This document shows, piece after piece, positions 36,311-46,400 of a stretch of DNA of 64,000 nt (position 1 is its first letter; each line of letters starts with the position of its first letter). Below the pieces are notes generated by a model. The model saw nothing but the letters and a program-made list of their open reading frames with translations. It was not told the origin of the DNA and made no database searches. Source of the stretch: Hippopus hippopus (Eukaryota; Mollusca; Bivalvia; Cardiida; Cardiidae). Where the stretch lies: the NCBI GenBank assembly GCA_946811185.2, contig OX328107.1, positions 40,697,860 to 40,761,859 of the forward strand. The letters are read 5' to 3'. Position numbers and translations under genes: made by a program.

Positions 36311-36540
36311 TAATTTCCTGGATACTGAACAGTGCAAGGAAACTACCCATTCAGGTAAGAAAGTCTGAGCAATTAATTTTTGGAATATTTTTGTGTCATT
36401 TATACAGTTCTATTTTAATTAGACATTTTGCCAAAATTTATTAAATCTAAGACTATCACTTTGTTCAAATGCATAAGAGGCTTTTATTGTGAGATGTTGA
36501 CTTATAATTTACTTGGAGTCAAGCTGTATGAAGTCAATGT

Positions 36541-37257
36541 TTAAAGATGCCCATTTACTCATTTTAGCCAAATGTAGAAATGTGTTTAAAGCAATAAATT
36601 AGCAATATCTATAGCCCAAAAGAATGAAAAGAAGTTTCAGATTTGATATTTGAAATGAATTTTGGTCGGGAGAAAATTACGTCGGGTCAAAATTGTAAAG
36701 AATGTGGGAGTGTATCACTACAGTCATTTACACACCCCCATCTAACAATATAGAAGGCTAGACTACTTGTTGTTTCAACACGGGAAATGGTGCACTCATC
36801 TATTTGTAGGGTCATGGGTTTTCCTCTTCTTTCAACAATCCAAAATCACTAAATATTAATGTGTACGTACAAAATTTACATTTCTACTGTCTTTAAAATC
36901 ATTCCACTGCACTTTCGATATAAAATTCGGACATCCTTGAGTAAATTGCAGTTGGGTTCTTGTGACATAGATTGTTGCAGCAGTAGACCTGTGTAGTGAT
37001 CTTGGCTCCACTTTCTTGTCATATACATGAATGCAAGGCGAAGGTCGAACACAGTCACGTGACAGTCATAATGCGATTGAATGAGTGGATAGGAGCGAAG
37101 TCCAAAATTACATTTTCTATCCATCGTAATCTATGCAATCTCGCAACTGCCAGGTGTAATATTTGTCATGAAGCTACAAGAATGACTATAGTTTGATAAA
37201 ATATCGAAGAAATTGGTTATATTTGGCTTAAAATGAGTAAATGGGTATCTTTAAATC
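36541..37257. mobile_element. MITE-F large member with ~31-bp terminal inverted repeats
   Basis: The left end TTTAAAGATGCCCATTTACT + 'cattttagccaaat' faces the right end 'atttggcttaaaatgagtaa' + 'atgggtatctttaaa', with one mismatch and one indel. Inner right-hand text (ctatccatcgtaatctatgc, aggtgtaatatttgtcat) matches the reverse complement of MITE-F at 60929-61268. It is about 717 bp with no ORF of its own. Confidence 0.75.
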
Positions 37258-37306
37258 TTTACAAAATGATGGAATTTTAGACCTGTCCAAATTGTAAGCG
37301 TTTGTC
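37251..37306 (+). mobile_element. MITE-A fragment abutting MITE-F
   Basis: It reads 'ttaaatctttacaaaatgat' 'ggaattttagacctgtccaa' and then fades. Its first TTAAA overlaps the terminal TTTAAA of MITE-F. Confidence 0.55.
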
Positions 37307-37739
37307 ACTTAGAGATATTGCCATAATGGTAAATACCAAAACCAGCATTTTTCATGAAGGCTGTCAAAGTTCAATTGAGATGCTTCTTAAATTTGTCTGT
37401 CTGTGTGTCTGTCTGTGGTTTTTCTGTGCACTCCATGTCACTTGTTCCTTTAATTTATAAGATAATTCATACATGTTTACCTTGATGTGACTACATGCAA
37501 AACAGGGTATCACAAGCTAAAGTTTGTATTTAAAGCTAACATGTACTACAATATTTCTTGAACCCCTTGTTCGACAGTGAAAATATTTCACAGACATCTC
37601 TCATTAATGATGTGACATGACATGATATGCAGAGTGAAGGCAGAATTTCATTGGAAACTAATTTTCTTGTTCCAGTGATGTTTATTTGGTAGCAGCCTAT
37701 GTTTTCTCCAGTCTGCCACCTTGTATTTTTCAGCACTTC

Positions 37740-37975
37740 TTTCTTTCTAAACTTGCTAGCTGCTTTCCCTCATAAACAAATGACATATTGCAAATTAGAA
37801 TAATTTTCAGGCACTGTACTCTTTCTAAACCCGCTAGCTGCTTTCCCTCATAAACAAATGACAGATTGCAAATAAGAATGCATTTTTAAACACTTTATTC
37901 TTTCTAAACCCTTTAGGTGCTTTCCTTTATAAACAAATGACAGGTTACAAATAACAGTGCATTTACTTTCCAACA
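37740..37975 (+). repeat. three tandem units of ~79 bp
   Basis: 'ctttctaaac' starts units at 37743, 37821 and 37900. Each continues 'tgctttccctcataaacaaa' 'tgaca'. Confidence 0.9.
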
Positions 37976-38136
37976 AAGCAATTAAATTTATCTTTTATAT
38001 ATTACTGTATGGATTGTCTAAACATTACAACGATAGGATTTTTTTTTATCATCCTGAGGCCTCAGATTATCATGCTTTTTCTTTTTATAATTCTTTTACA
38101 TAGTTTCACTGGTTGTAGTTTTTTTACATAGTTTTA

Positions 38137-38263
38137 CCACTTCAGAGCCCTAGCCTAGTACTGATGAAAACCAGGAAAATATGAATAATTATGTGAGCTT
38201 TTGCCGTGATATGACTGAAATAATGTTGAAAGTGGCATAAAACACCATTCAATCAATCAATAC
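38137..38263 (+). mobile_element. SINE 3' fragment
   Basis: 'gccctagcctagtactg', 'ccgtgatatgactgaaataa' and 'tgttgaaagtggcataaaac', followed by CAAT repeats, form the 3' end of the SINE type seen at 32089. The head is missing. Confidence 0.7.
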
Positions 38264-38316
38264 ATAGTTTTACTATACATTATGTACATTAAAGTATTAT
38301 TGGCATACAAATACAT

Positions 38317-38552
38317 TTTTATACGCCGCTGGAGGCGATGTATATTGGTGCCATCTTCTCCGTCCATACGTCCATCCGTCCCTTCGTCCGTCCGTACATA
38401 CGTCCATTTCTTGTGAACACAACTCCTCCCACGTTTCTTGACAGATTTGGATGAAATTTTCACAGAATGTTTCTCATCATGCGACCTATCACATATTGTC
38501 AGGGTTTTGCGATGCGGTGCCGTATATTGTGACAGTGGCACTCTTGTTTTAG
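38317..38552 (+). mobile_element. dispersed element H, copy 2
   Basis: The start TATACGCCGCTGGAGGCGAT + 'gtata' forms a hairpin. It is followed by CCGT/CATC microsatellite-like sequence, 'gaaattttcacagaatgttt' and 'ctcatcatgcgacctatcac'. It matches 31132-31345. Confidence 0.75.
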
Positions 38553-38778
38553 TACACGTGATTCACATTAGCATTATATACAATGACAATAATTTCATGA
38601 TGACAAATTATTATACGTACACACTCAGTCCTAAAGCTGGCTACAATGAGTTGGATGGTATCCAATGACACCCCTGCAATATTTATGCAGATAATACTTT
38701 GTGACCATACATTGATCTTTTACAAGGAAAGATTTTAATGTATGAGCATGAAGGGGGACCAGTATCCTTGGACATGCC

Positions 38779-38961
38779 TTATCCTTTTACCAGACGACAA
38801 AATTTTAGCCTTACCCAAATTCAAAGCATTGCAAACGACAGTTTCAATGAAGTTCAAATGGTGCAATTTTTCTCTGATAAGTTAGAAAACATGTCACAAT
38901 GTTTTCAAAAGGCTTCTCTCCCTGAGTCATTAAAAGTTGGCATTGTGCGGTAAAGGCTTAA
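38779..38961 (+). mobile_element. MITE-A lacking most of its central hairpin
   Basis: Both outer parts are present (ttatccttttaccagacgac and cattgtgcggtaaaggctta), but the palindrome is reduced to 'aaaacatgtcacaatgtttt'. The copy is 183 bp. Confidence 0.75.
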
Positions 38962-39100
38962 AGATTGCACAATGTCATTCACATATGAGTCATGCACTGG
39001 CAAACAGGGGCTTAATGTATCTCCATGATGCATCATACCATGCAATACATCACATAATTAGGGATCCATAAAATTCAGTATGTCTAACATTTTTCCGGCT

Positions 39101-39258
39101 GTATCATAAGGTACACTGGTCCCTTGACATACAGAAAATTGACCAATAGTGAAAAGTTTTGGCCCAGGTCAGCCTGCATGGACTGCGCAGGCTGACCTGG
39201 GTTGATAGTTTTCACAGATGCATTAAGACCCTTTTTCACAAAGCATAGCTCATATACA
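39101..39258. mobile_element. MITE-C, copy 1
   Basis: A perfect 15-bp stem CCCAGGTCAGCCTGC (39163-39177) faces its complement at 39187-39201. The flanks 'actggtcccttgacatacag' and 'gcattaagaccctttttcac' recur in the copies at 47820 and 49015. Confidence 0.7.
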
Positions 39259-39929
39259 TGTTATGATGTACCCTCGACAAACTGAAAATCACAGTATTAA
39301 GCTTCGGCGTTTACTAACTTAAGTTTTAGGGGTAAAATTGAAATTCCACTTGGCTGTATGTGTTATTCAATTATTTTCCTTCAAGCACACAACACATACC
39401 CGATTTATTTCAAATATTCACAAAATTTATTCAGCGAGCATGACACAGCTGACTCAAGGCAGCCATCTTGTCATGCAGGTATATTCGCTGAAAGTCAGAA
39501 AAAACCAGTAATTTAAAAATAGACTGACCTTGATCTCCACATCTAACTCGGTCACATGACATCCATTAACAGAGAAGCATCGTGGAAGTATGATAATTTT
39601 CCAATGTAGTTCTGTCTTGGAGTGTGTAGTTTTTATAGGAAGGGGTCTTTGCACCAATTAAATTACCTGTTCTGAAAATGAGCTTTTCCATGTAGCTGAT
39701 TTGCCGACCTAAACCTCATTTTTCTGCGACTTTTGCAGATGATAACTAATTCAACCATCAGTATGACCTCACCAGCCTCGATTTCGATAAAGTATCATGT
39801 GACTTATTCTAAAAACAAAATAATCACGAACTTCGATGTTTCGCGATTTTAGATGATTCGACGATATGTAACATTATAAGGGAGGTAACTCATTACATTA
39901 CAACCTGCTTATTAATTTCAAATGTTCTC
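39259..39929. other. unrecognised non-coding stretch
   Basis: No repeat end, RNA gene or motif-bearing frame is recognised. Confidence 0.4.
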
Positions 39930-40145
39930 CAGGCTAAACGGTTGTTACTCATTCTAGAATGTATGTGTAAGAGCCAAGCTCCTATCGACCGATCGACGGT
40001 GCTAATTTGGATGTTGTGCTGAAAGTGTAGACATGGATACGAGGCTGCCGAAAGGGAAGCTGCTTTTAAGTGGGTTTTGCCAGTGTACATGACATACATG
40101 TTCGGGGCATATTATCCAATCAGATCACAAGAAATTTCTTCGCAG
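39930..40145 (+). repeat. dispersed repeat J, copy 1 (inverted partner at 61365-61560)
   Basis: Shared text includes 'ggatgttgtgctgaaagtg', 'gaaagggaagctgcttttaa', 'gtgggttttgccagtgtaca' and 'gcatattatccaatcagatc'. It appears on the opposite strand at 61365-61560. The short frames over both copies do not agree in protein sequence. Confidence 0.7.
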
Positions 40146-40175
40146 TATAATACCACATTTTACCTACTAAGTTAA

Positions 40176-40403
40176 TTAACCCTTTCTCAAACAATCCCTG
40201 TTTTTCACAACCATGGAAAAGAAGCCTTTTGAAAACATCGTGGGAAAAGGAGAAAATGCTGGTAACCAGCATTTTCTTCTTTTTCCACAATGTTTTCTGC
40301 CCTCCCAGAACAAATTTCAATTTTTGAGTGTCCTTAATTTTATTGTCTGCAAACACTTTCAATTTGGACCAGTCTAAAATTTTGTTGTTTGTTAAAGAGT
40401 TAA
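40176..40403 (-). mobile_element. MITE-A, full length (228 bp)
   Basis: It starts TTAACCCTTTCTCAAACAATCC and ends 'ttgttgtttgttaaagagtt' AA. The central palindrome near 40237-40293 has a GGTAACC centre. Confidence 0.88.
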
Positions 40404-40433
40404 TATTCAATCTCACCATCCTTGTAATGTTTA

Positions 40434-40612
40434 TTACCCTATATCCTGCTAAATAAGTTAAATGAAACCTTCAAGCTGATTTAAAAAATCCAAATATTGC
40501 TATTACAGAGAATTTCTTTATTGGACATAGTAAATCAAAGATCTGTGCAGTCTGATCTTGACCTACGCTGTCCATGAAAGGTCCTCGAGTCGTGCTTAGC
40601 AGTCTCATGGTC
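40434..40612 (+). mobile_element. MITE-B, diverged
   Basis: It starts 'ttaccctatatcctgctaaa' and carries one core arm, 'gatctgtgcagtctgatctt' 'gacctacgctgtcc', with the facing arm eroded. It ends near 'gtgcttagcagtctcatgg'. Confidence 0.65.
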
Positions 40613-40617
40613 AGATA

Positions 40618-41010
40618 GAAGATCTTAAAATCATGAGAAAGGAGGTTTTTGAAAACATTTTATGAATAGAAGAAAAAGCTGGTATCTAGCATTTTCTCCT
40701 TTTCCCACAATGTTTTAACACATTTCAAAGATACATTCTGGCATTGCAGCCACATTCAATTGCTTTATGCTATAAATGCTGTCAATCTTGACATGTCTAA
40801 AATTTCAGTGATGACTGGTGAAGACTTACTAAATTTCCATGTGTTTTAATGACCCTGAGGGGGGAAGCTTTTGAAAACATTGTTAAAAAAGGAGAAAATG
40901 CTGGTAATCAGCACTATCATCCTTTCCAATAACATTTTCTATAGTTTCAAAGAAAGTTCCCGTCATATAATTTATGCCTAGGCTGAAATTTTGTTATCTG
41001 AGAAAGGGTT
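40618..41010 (-). mobile_element. two eroded MITE-A copies side by side
   Basis: The first (40618-40820) keeps 'gctggtatctagcattttct' and 'gctgtcaatcttgacatgtc'. The second (40845-41010) keeps 'gaaaacattgttaaaaaagg' and 'gctggtaatcagca'. Both have lost clear terminal repeats. Confidence 0.65.
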
Positions 41011-41083
41011 ATGGATGCTGTTAATATGCTGGTTGACTAAAACAGGTGCTGAAAACTGTAAGAAGTGAATAGTTACTGAAGTT

Positions 41084-41309
41084 TTAACCCTCTACCACAC
41101 AATGCTGACTTTTAACTACCCTAGGAAAAAGGCCTTTTGAAAACATTGCGGGAAAAGGAGAAATTGCTGGTAACCAGCATTTTCTCCTTTTCCCACAATG
41201 TTTTCTACCCGACCAAAGAAAACCTTCAACCGTTTGAGCCATATTGAAATAGTCGTCTGCAAATGTTTTCAGTTTGGTCAAGGCTAAAATTTTGTCGTCT
41301 GGTAAAGAT
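41084..41309 (-). mobile_element. MITE-A, full length
   Basis: It starts TTAACCCTCTACCACACAATGC and ends GTCGTCTGGTAAAGATA. The central palindrome near 41144-41200 has one mismatch (gaaattgctgg) and a GGTAACC centre. Confidence 0.85.
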
Positions 41310-41399
41310 ATACTTACTAGCTCAAGCATGAATAAAACTTTCAGTTTGAGCACAAACTTAGTTGAAGTGTTTAAAGTAGTGGCCAATCCAAACAGCCCA

Positions 41400-41531
41400 A
41401 CTCTTTACGAAAAGAATAAATTCAAGGCATGCCCAAATAGACAGCATTTGCAGAGGACAAATTCAGTATGGCTCAATTAATGGAATTAAGTTTTAAAGGC
41501 TAAAAACATTGTGGAAAAGAGAAAATACTGT
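41400..41531 (+). mobile_element. MITE-A left half
   Basis: 'aactctttacgaaaagaata' through 'acagcatttgcagaggacaa' to 'aaaaacattgtggaaaagag', then it stops before the second arm. Confidence 0.65.
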
Positions 41532-41539
41532 CTTTGTCT

Positions 41540-41665
41540 CTGTCAGGGTTCCCACTGGGCTTCAAGGTTGAAGCAGAATATTGTCCACCATTGCTATCGA
41601 CTTAGAAAATGTTATATTCTAGAGTGCAGTGATGACAAGAAATTGATAAGGAATTATCCGCTGTA
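41540..41665 (+). repeat. dispersed repeat K, copy 1 (inverted partner 46255-46380)
   Basis: 'attgtccaccattgctatcg', 'ttctagagtgcagtgatgac' and 'aagaaattgataaggaatta' reappear on the minus strand at 46255-46380. One reading frame is similar in both copies (VHH.Y.LRKC..LECSD). Its function is unknown. Confidence 0.65.
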
Positions 41666-42227
41666 GGGAAGACCAGGGCAAAATGACACACAGAGCAAAA
41701 TGGTACATTTGAGATAACTTTGTAATTTCCTCATTTATTACACCATGAACCCTACACAGTAAGAGAGTTTTAAATCCACCATCTTATGAGCTATGTCGTG
41801 GGCAGATTCCTCCTACCGTTAATTTATGAAGAGGACCCGACACGTTTTGGGACACGAGAGTAAATGTTGTTTCGTTTTGTACTCGAGACATTATGGATTG
41901 TTCAGCTTATAGTCAAAGTTACAGTGTATCCTGAGGATGACAACGCTATATGAATCAATGTTCGGGCTACTTTGGATTTTTATATAGACCTTGTTTTTTT
42001 CATGGTACTGCAATGTGTTACACGGCAAATGTGGCAAAGTGATACAGTGTTAAACTATGCTCATGCACTCTCAAATATCAACCAAGCTTGGAAAAATCAA
42101 TTCCAATGAAATGAAAAACATTAAATCAACCATTGTTAAATTAAAAATGATTTGTAACATTCTGATATATTGTAGATTAGGGCTAAATATGTACTTTTTT
42201 TTTCGTAGTATGGTAGGAAACTAGGAT
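41666..42227. other. unrecognised non-coding stretch
   Basis: It opens 'agaccagggcaaaatgacac' and contains 'ggcaaatgtggcaaagtgat' near 42022, possibly degenerate ends of an element, but no structure is clear. No gene is seen. Confidence 0.35.
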
Positions 42228-42504
42228 TGTTTGACTGATTGATTGTTTGTATTGGAGTTTAACACCATTCTAATTGCTTAGGTCATATCACGGTGGTCGG
42301 TGCACCTACTCATGTGTTTCCTGGCTTTCTCACACCAGTACTAACACGAGTTTCTTTCCATGTCACTGACTACTTTTTTCACATGCATCAGAGGTGAGAG
42401 GCAAAAAATCGCTGAACAGAAACTTTGCCTCAATCGGGTATCAAACTCACAACCACCAGATCATAGGTCAGATAGGCTAATCACTGAGCTAGCTGCCGGG
42501 CTCG
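42228..42504 (-). mobile_element. tRNA-derived SINE, full length, reverse orientation
   Basis: Read on the minus strand it begins CGAGCCCGGCAGCTAGCTCA, with the B-box region TTGTGAGTTTGATACCCG and a 'ctatgatctggtggttgtga' loop. The body blocks match 49481-49746 (cacctctgatgcatgtga, ctgg.gtgagaaagccagg, atatgacctaagcaatt). The tail is 'gttaaactccaatacaaaca'. Confidence 0.85.
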
Positions 42505-42830
42505 AATCTAGGAAAGTACATGTTGTAGATCTCCTGTGTTCAATGGAATCAGTATTGGGTATGATAAAATTAAAACTAAAAATGCTGGTGAAATAGTTAT
42601 ATGAATATTGCCCCTTGATATAACTCAGTCTGCTTGGCTAAGCTTCTACTTTCTTCACGTTTTCAAATGATAAGATTTGCGGTAGAGCAGAATGGAAGAA
42701 TGGGTGCAAAATAATGATGCATTCGTTTTTGCAATTAGTTGTAGACCAGTTAATTTTATTTGCTGACATAAAAAAGATGGCCTTAGTGACATTGTTTGCC
42801 TGTTTATCCACCATGAGGTTTTATTAGCTC
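42505..42830. other. unrecognised non-coding stretch
   Basis: No gene or repeat end is recognised. The minus-strand 61-residue frame has no motif. Confidence 0.4.
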
Positions 42831-44670
42831 CACTGGCCAAAGGCCAGCGGGCTTATGTCATAGCTCGCTGTCCGCTGTGCTTCCGTGCGTCCATCCATCC
42901 GTCCGTGCGTCCATCCGTCCATGCGTGCATTAACTTTTATTTCAAACATCTCCTCTGAAACTGCCAAACCAATTTGGTGAAACTTTACAGAAATGTTCCT
43001 GCCATGGTCCTCTTTAGAATTTCTTGAAAGAATTTGATTCCTTCAAAAACTGTGGTTGCCATGGCAACAAAACTGAAAAATAATGAAAATCTTCTTGTCT
43101 GAAACCATAAGGCCTAGGGCTACCACATTTGGCATGTAGCTTTATCTAGTGGACCTCTACCAAGTTCCTTCAAATAATAGCCCTGATGTCAAAATTGGCC
43201 CCGTCCCGGGGATCAAAAGTTTTATATCGGCTTACAAGGGAAAACTTTAAAATCCTTCTGGTACCTAGCCATAAGGCCTAGGGCTACCAAATTTGGCATG
43301 TAGCTTTATCCAATGGACCTCTACCAAGAGTGCCAAAATTGTAGCCCTGGGGTAAAATTTGGCCCCACCCCAGGGGTCAGAAGTTTTATATGGGCTTATA
43401 TAGGGAAAACTTTAAAAATCTTCATGTACCTAGCCATAAGGCCTAGGGCTACCAAATTTGGCATGTAGCTTTATCAAGTGGGTGTCTATCAAAGGTGCCC
43501 AAAGTATAACCCTGGGATCAAATTTGGCCTTGTCCTGGGGGTCAGAAGTTCTACATGGGCTTATATAGGGAAAACTTTAAAAATTTACTTGTACCTAGCC
43601 ATAAGGCCAACAAATTCGGCATGTAGCTTGATCTAGTGGACCCCTACCAAGAGGGCCCAAATTATAGCTTTGGGGTCAAGTTTGTCCCCACACCAGGGGT
43701 CACATGTTTTACATGTGAAAACTTTATATATCTTCTTGTTACTAACTGTAACGTGCAACGGCCTGGTCGCCCATCCAGGCACTAACCTAGAGCATGTTGC
43801 TTAACTACCACGGAGAGAAATACACCAAACCGAATCGCTGTAAAAGCTAGTTCAACAGCATGGCAGGTTTAAAGTGCTTATGTATCTAACCTCTCTCTGT
43901 GACATTACTCCCCTCTTCAAGAAGTCTCGACCCCGAGACTTAAATAAACACGGGAATTTACGAGGGTAAGGCAACTCCAGTCCGGCAGTTGTCATAATCC
44001 CACCTCTGCCACCAAATGTAACGTGCAATGTCCTGGTCACCCATCCAGGCACTAACTATAACCATGTTGCTTAACTTGCACGAAGAGAACTGCACCAAAC
44101 TGCATCTCTGTAAAAGCTAGCTCAGCAGCAAGGCAGGTTTTAAGTGCTTATATATCTAACCTCTCTCCGTGACATTACTCTACCCTTCGAGAAGTCTCGA
44201 CCCTGAGACTTGTGTACAAATAAACCAGGGGAATGTACATGGGTAAGGCAACTCCAGTCCGGCAGTTGTCATAATTCCACCTCTGCCACCAAATGTAACG
44301 TGCAACGGCCTGGTCATCCATCCAGGCACTAACCTAGTGCACGTTGCTTAACTACCACGGAGAGAATACACCAAACCGCATCGCTGTAAAAGCTAGCTCA
44401 ACAGCAAGGCAGGTTTAAAGTGCTTATATATCAAACCTCTCTCCGTGACACTAACCATAAGACCTAGGGCTACTAAATTTAGCCCTGTCTCAATGGTATC
44501 ATGTTTTACAGGGCCTTTTATTGAGGAATCTTGGAAAATCTTCTTGTTTATAACCACACATTCTAGACCTGTATTATTTGGTATGGGGCTTTATCTTGGG
44601 GACGTCCACCAGGATTCAAGTAATTATAGCTTTGTTCTTTTAGTCATTACAATTATCATGAAAAATTTCT
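42831..44670 (+). mobile_element. composite HINE-like element, copy 3, with ~180-bp core units and an inserted TRIM
   Basis: The start 'tagctccactggccaaagg' + 'ccagcgggcttatgtcat' matches 256-290. A CCGT/CATC stretch (42880-42930) follows, then core units with 'gccataaggcctagggctac', 'caaatttggcatgtagcttt' and 'gggtcagaagttttatatgg' at about 180-bp spacing (near 43105, 43270, 43435, 43600). A TRIM splits a unit at 43747-44450. The last unit runs to about 44670. Confidence 0.75.
43747..44450 (-). mobile_element. TRIM: miniature LTR retrotransposon with three LTRs and two internal segments
   Basis: On the minus strand the LTR starts TGTCACGGAGAGAGGTT and ends GCACGTTACA (TG...CA). LTRs occupy 44294-44450, 44017-44174 and 43747-43904 (157-158 bp each). 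The internal segments 44175-44293 and 43905-44016 (119 and 112 bp) start with a primer-binding-like TTTGGTGGCAGAGGTGG, complementary to a tRNA end ...TGCCACCA. They end in a purine-rich tract (GAAGAGGGGAGTAA in one copy) just before the next LTR. CTAAC flanks both ends (43742-43746, 44451-44455). No coding sequence is present, so movement would depend on an autonomous element. Confidence 0.9.
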
Positions 44671-44689
44671 TCTTCTAAAAATCAGTTAC

Positions 44690-44825
44690 ATTGTATCTCA
44701 TAAATTAACTGAAAGTATCAGTTATTATGAATGTATAATAACTGACTGAATCAGGTATTATGCATAATACCTGAAATTTAGTTTTTATACATAAAAAACT
44801 GACTTTACAAGTCAGCTGTAACATA
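44690..44825. mobile_element. palindrome-array element M, copy 1
   Basis: Successive hairpins occur: CAGTTATTATGAATGTATAA + TAACTG, the perfect palindrome AGGTATTATGCATAATACCT, and an A-rich one. It ends 'gactttacaagtcagctgta' + 'acatata'. It matches 47638-47756. Confidence 0.65.
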
Positions 44826-44853
44826 TATGGCCTGCAACACGCGAAAAAGAGCA

Positions 44854-45045
44854 TTAAGACATTTGCCTTCTGAAAACATTGTGGGAAAATGAGAAAATGC
44901 TGGTAACCAGCATTTTCTCCTTTTCCCACAATGTTTTCTACTCCTCTAAAGTCAAGTTTCAATTTTTGAGTCACATTTATTTTGTCATCTGCAAATGCTT
45001 TCAATTTGGACAAGTAAAAAATTTTGTCGTTTGGTAAAGAGTTAA
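44854..45045 (-). mobile_element. MITE-A, nearly full length
   Basis: The left terminus is shortened. The palindrome 'cattgtgggaaaatgagaaa' ... 'tttcccacaatg' centres on GGTAACC. The right end GTCGTTTGGTAAAGAGTTAA is intact. Confidence 0.88.
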
Positions 45046-45474
45046 AAGTTTTTCTTGAAAAGAGAACAGAGATTGCCTTAACTCTTAAAGCACAATATAA
45101 ACCCAACAGACATATTCAGCCTGGAAATAAGTCCCAGTTGAATGCAATTTTAACGTTACTCTTGTTCAGGATGTCTCAGCAAAGCGGCCATTGTTGGTAG
45201 ATGAGACTGATCATTGTCATTAGACTGATTTCCTTCCAATGGAGCAATGATGTTCTAAATATAAGACTTCTCTTCCTCGCAGAACTTTTCAACCTTTGAA
45301 GTGACCACAGGAAAGTCAACTTTTTACAAAAGTATTCATCCAATCAAAATGATTTCTTAAATGGACATTGAACAACCTAGCAATTATAATCAAATAAAAC
45401 ACCTATACCTGACTAAATGGTTTGTGTTTTCATACTTAATAATTTTTCTTTTCTCAAGCAAAAATTTCCCGATT
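45046..45474. other. unrecognised non-coding stretch
   Basis: No gene or element end is recognised. Confidence 0.4.
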
Positions 45475-45580
45475 CGACTGATCATTGTCATAGATTAAAC
45501 TGCACATTTTGTGCTGTCTGATCTTGATCTATACTGAATATAACGGCAACCAAAGTTGTGAGCAGGACTTTAACTGTTAA
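45475..45580 (+). mobile_element. MITE-B fragment
   Basis: It carries 'gactgatcattgtcatagat' 'taaactgcaca' facing 'tgctgtctgatcttgatcta', and the right side ends 'gagcaggactttaactgtta' A. Confidence 0.55.
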
Positions 45581-46254
45581 CACGGTTCAGGAAAACAATT
45601 TTTGACGGTAAGCAATGGCTTTCTACAAATAAGTGCTCCTTTTACCACAATGCAATCAAAACGAGTCTTTTGCGATAGCATACAAAGCCAAATTTTTAAC
45701 TCAACAATGGGTCCAACTCAAAGCAACCACAAAAACAAGAGGGCCATAATGTATCGCCCCACTGGTTAATAACTAAAAACACTACAAGCCAAACATTACA
45801 ATACTTGGCCAATAGATTTCAAACTAGAAGACCTACAAAATTTTTTCTATAAAATCCTGAAGAAAGTTATGACCTCAGGGCAAGTTTTGACTGAGTGGGC
45901 GTAAAATAAAAAAAAAATCAAGTGATCTTGATAGTTCATTATCCCTTTTATACTTTACCCTCGTCATAAACTGTATGTCTTTCAAATGTAATGGCACGCG
46001 GGTACTAAAGTCTTTTGAAAAAGAAAACTGGCTTCAAAACGACTCTTGAAAGTAGTTCTTGTTCACTTATTCATCTTCTGACGGAGGGTGTACATCGATT
46101 TTTTAATTCAAAAAAGTTCAGGGCTTCTTGTATTGTATTGACATATTTGTAAATCGGGTCTTTGATCATTTTGTGTCTTCCACCTTGTCCAGTTGCTATA
46201 TAAGCACGCATTGTGACATGAATTTTAAGCGTCTTCTTTACTTAAAAAAAATAC
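45581..46254. other. unrecognised non-coding stretch
   Basis: It includes 'aaaacaagagggccataatg' at 45732, which resembles an inverted repeat terminus of the GGCC-hairpin elements. No gene is visible. Confidence 0.35.
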
Positions 46255-46380
46255 AGCAGATAATTCCTTATCAATTTCTTGACATCACTGCACTCTAGAA
46301 CATGGCACTTTCTGAGTAAATAGTAATGGTGGACAATTCTCTGCTTTGACTTTGAAGACTTTATCTTCTCCCTAATAGAA
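46255..46380 (-). repeat. dispersed repeat K, copy 2
   Basis: It is the reverse-strand partner of 41540-41665. Its open frame continues into the neighbouring mariner terminus, so it is not a defined gene. Confidence 0.6.
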
Positions 46381-46400
46381 TTTTGGTACACATCTTGACA

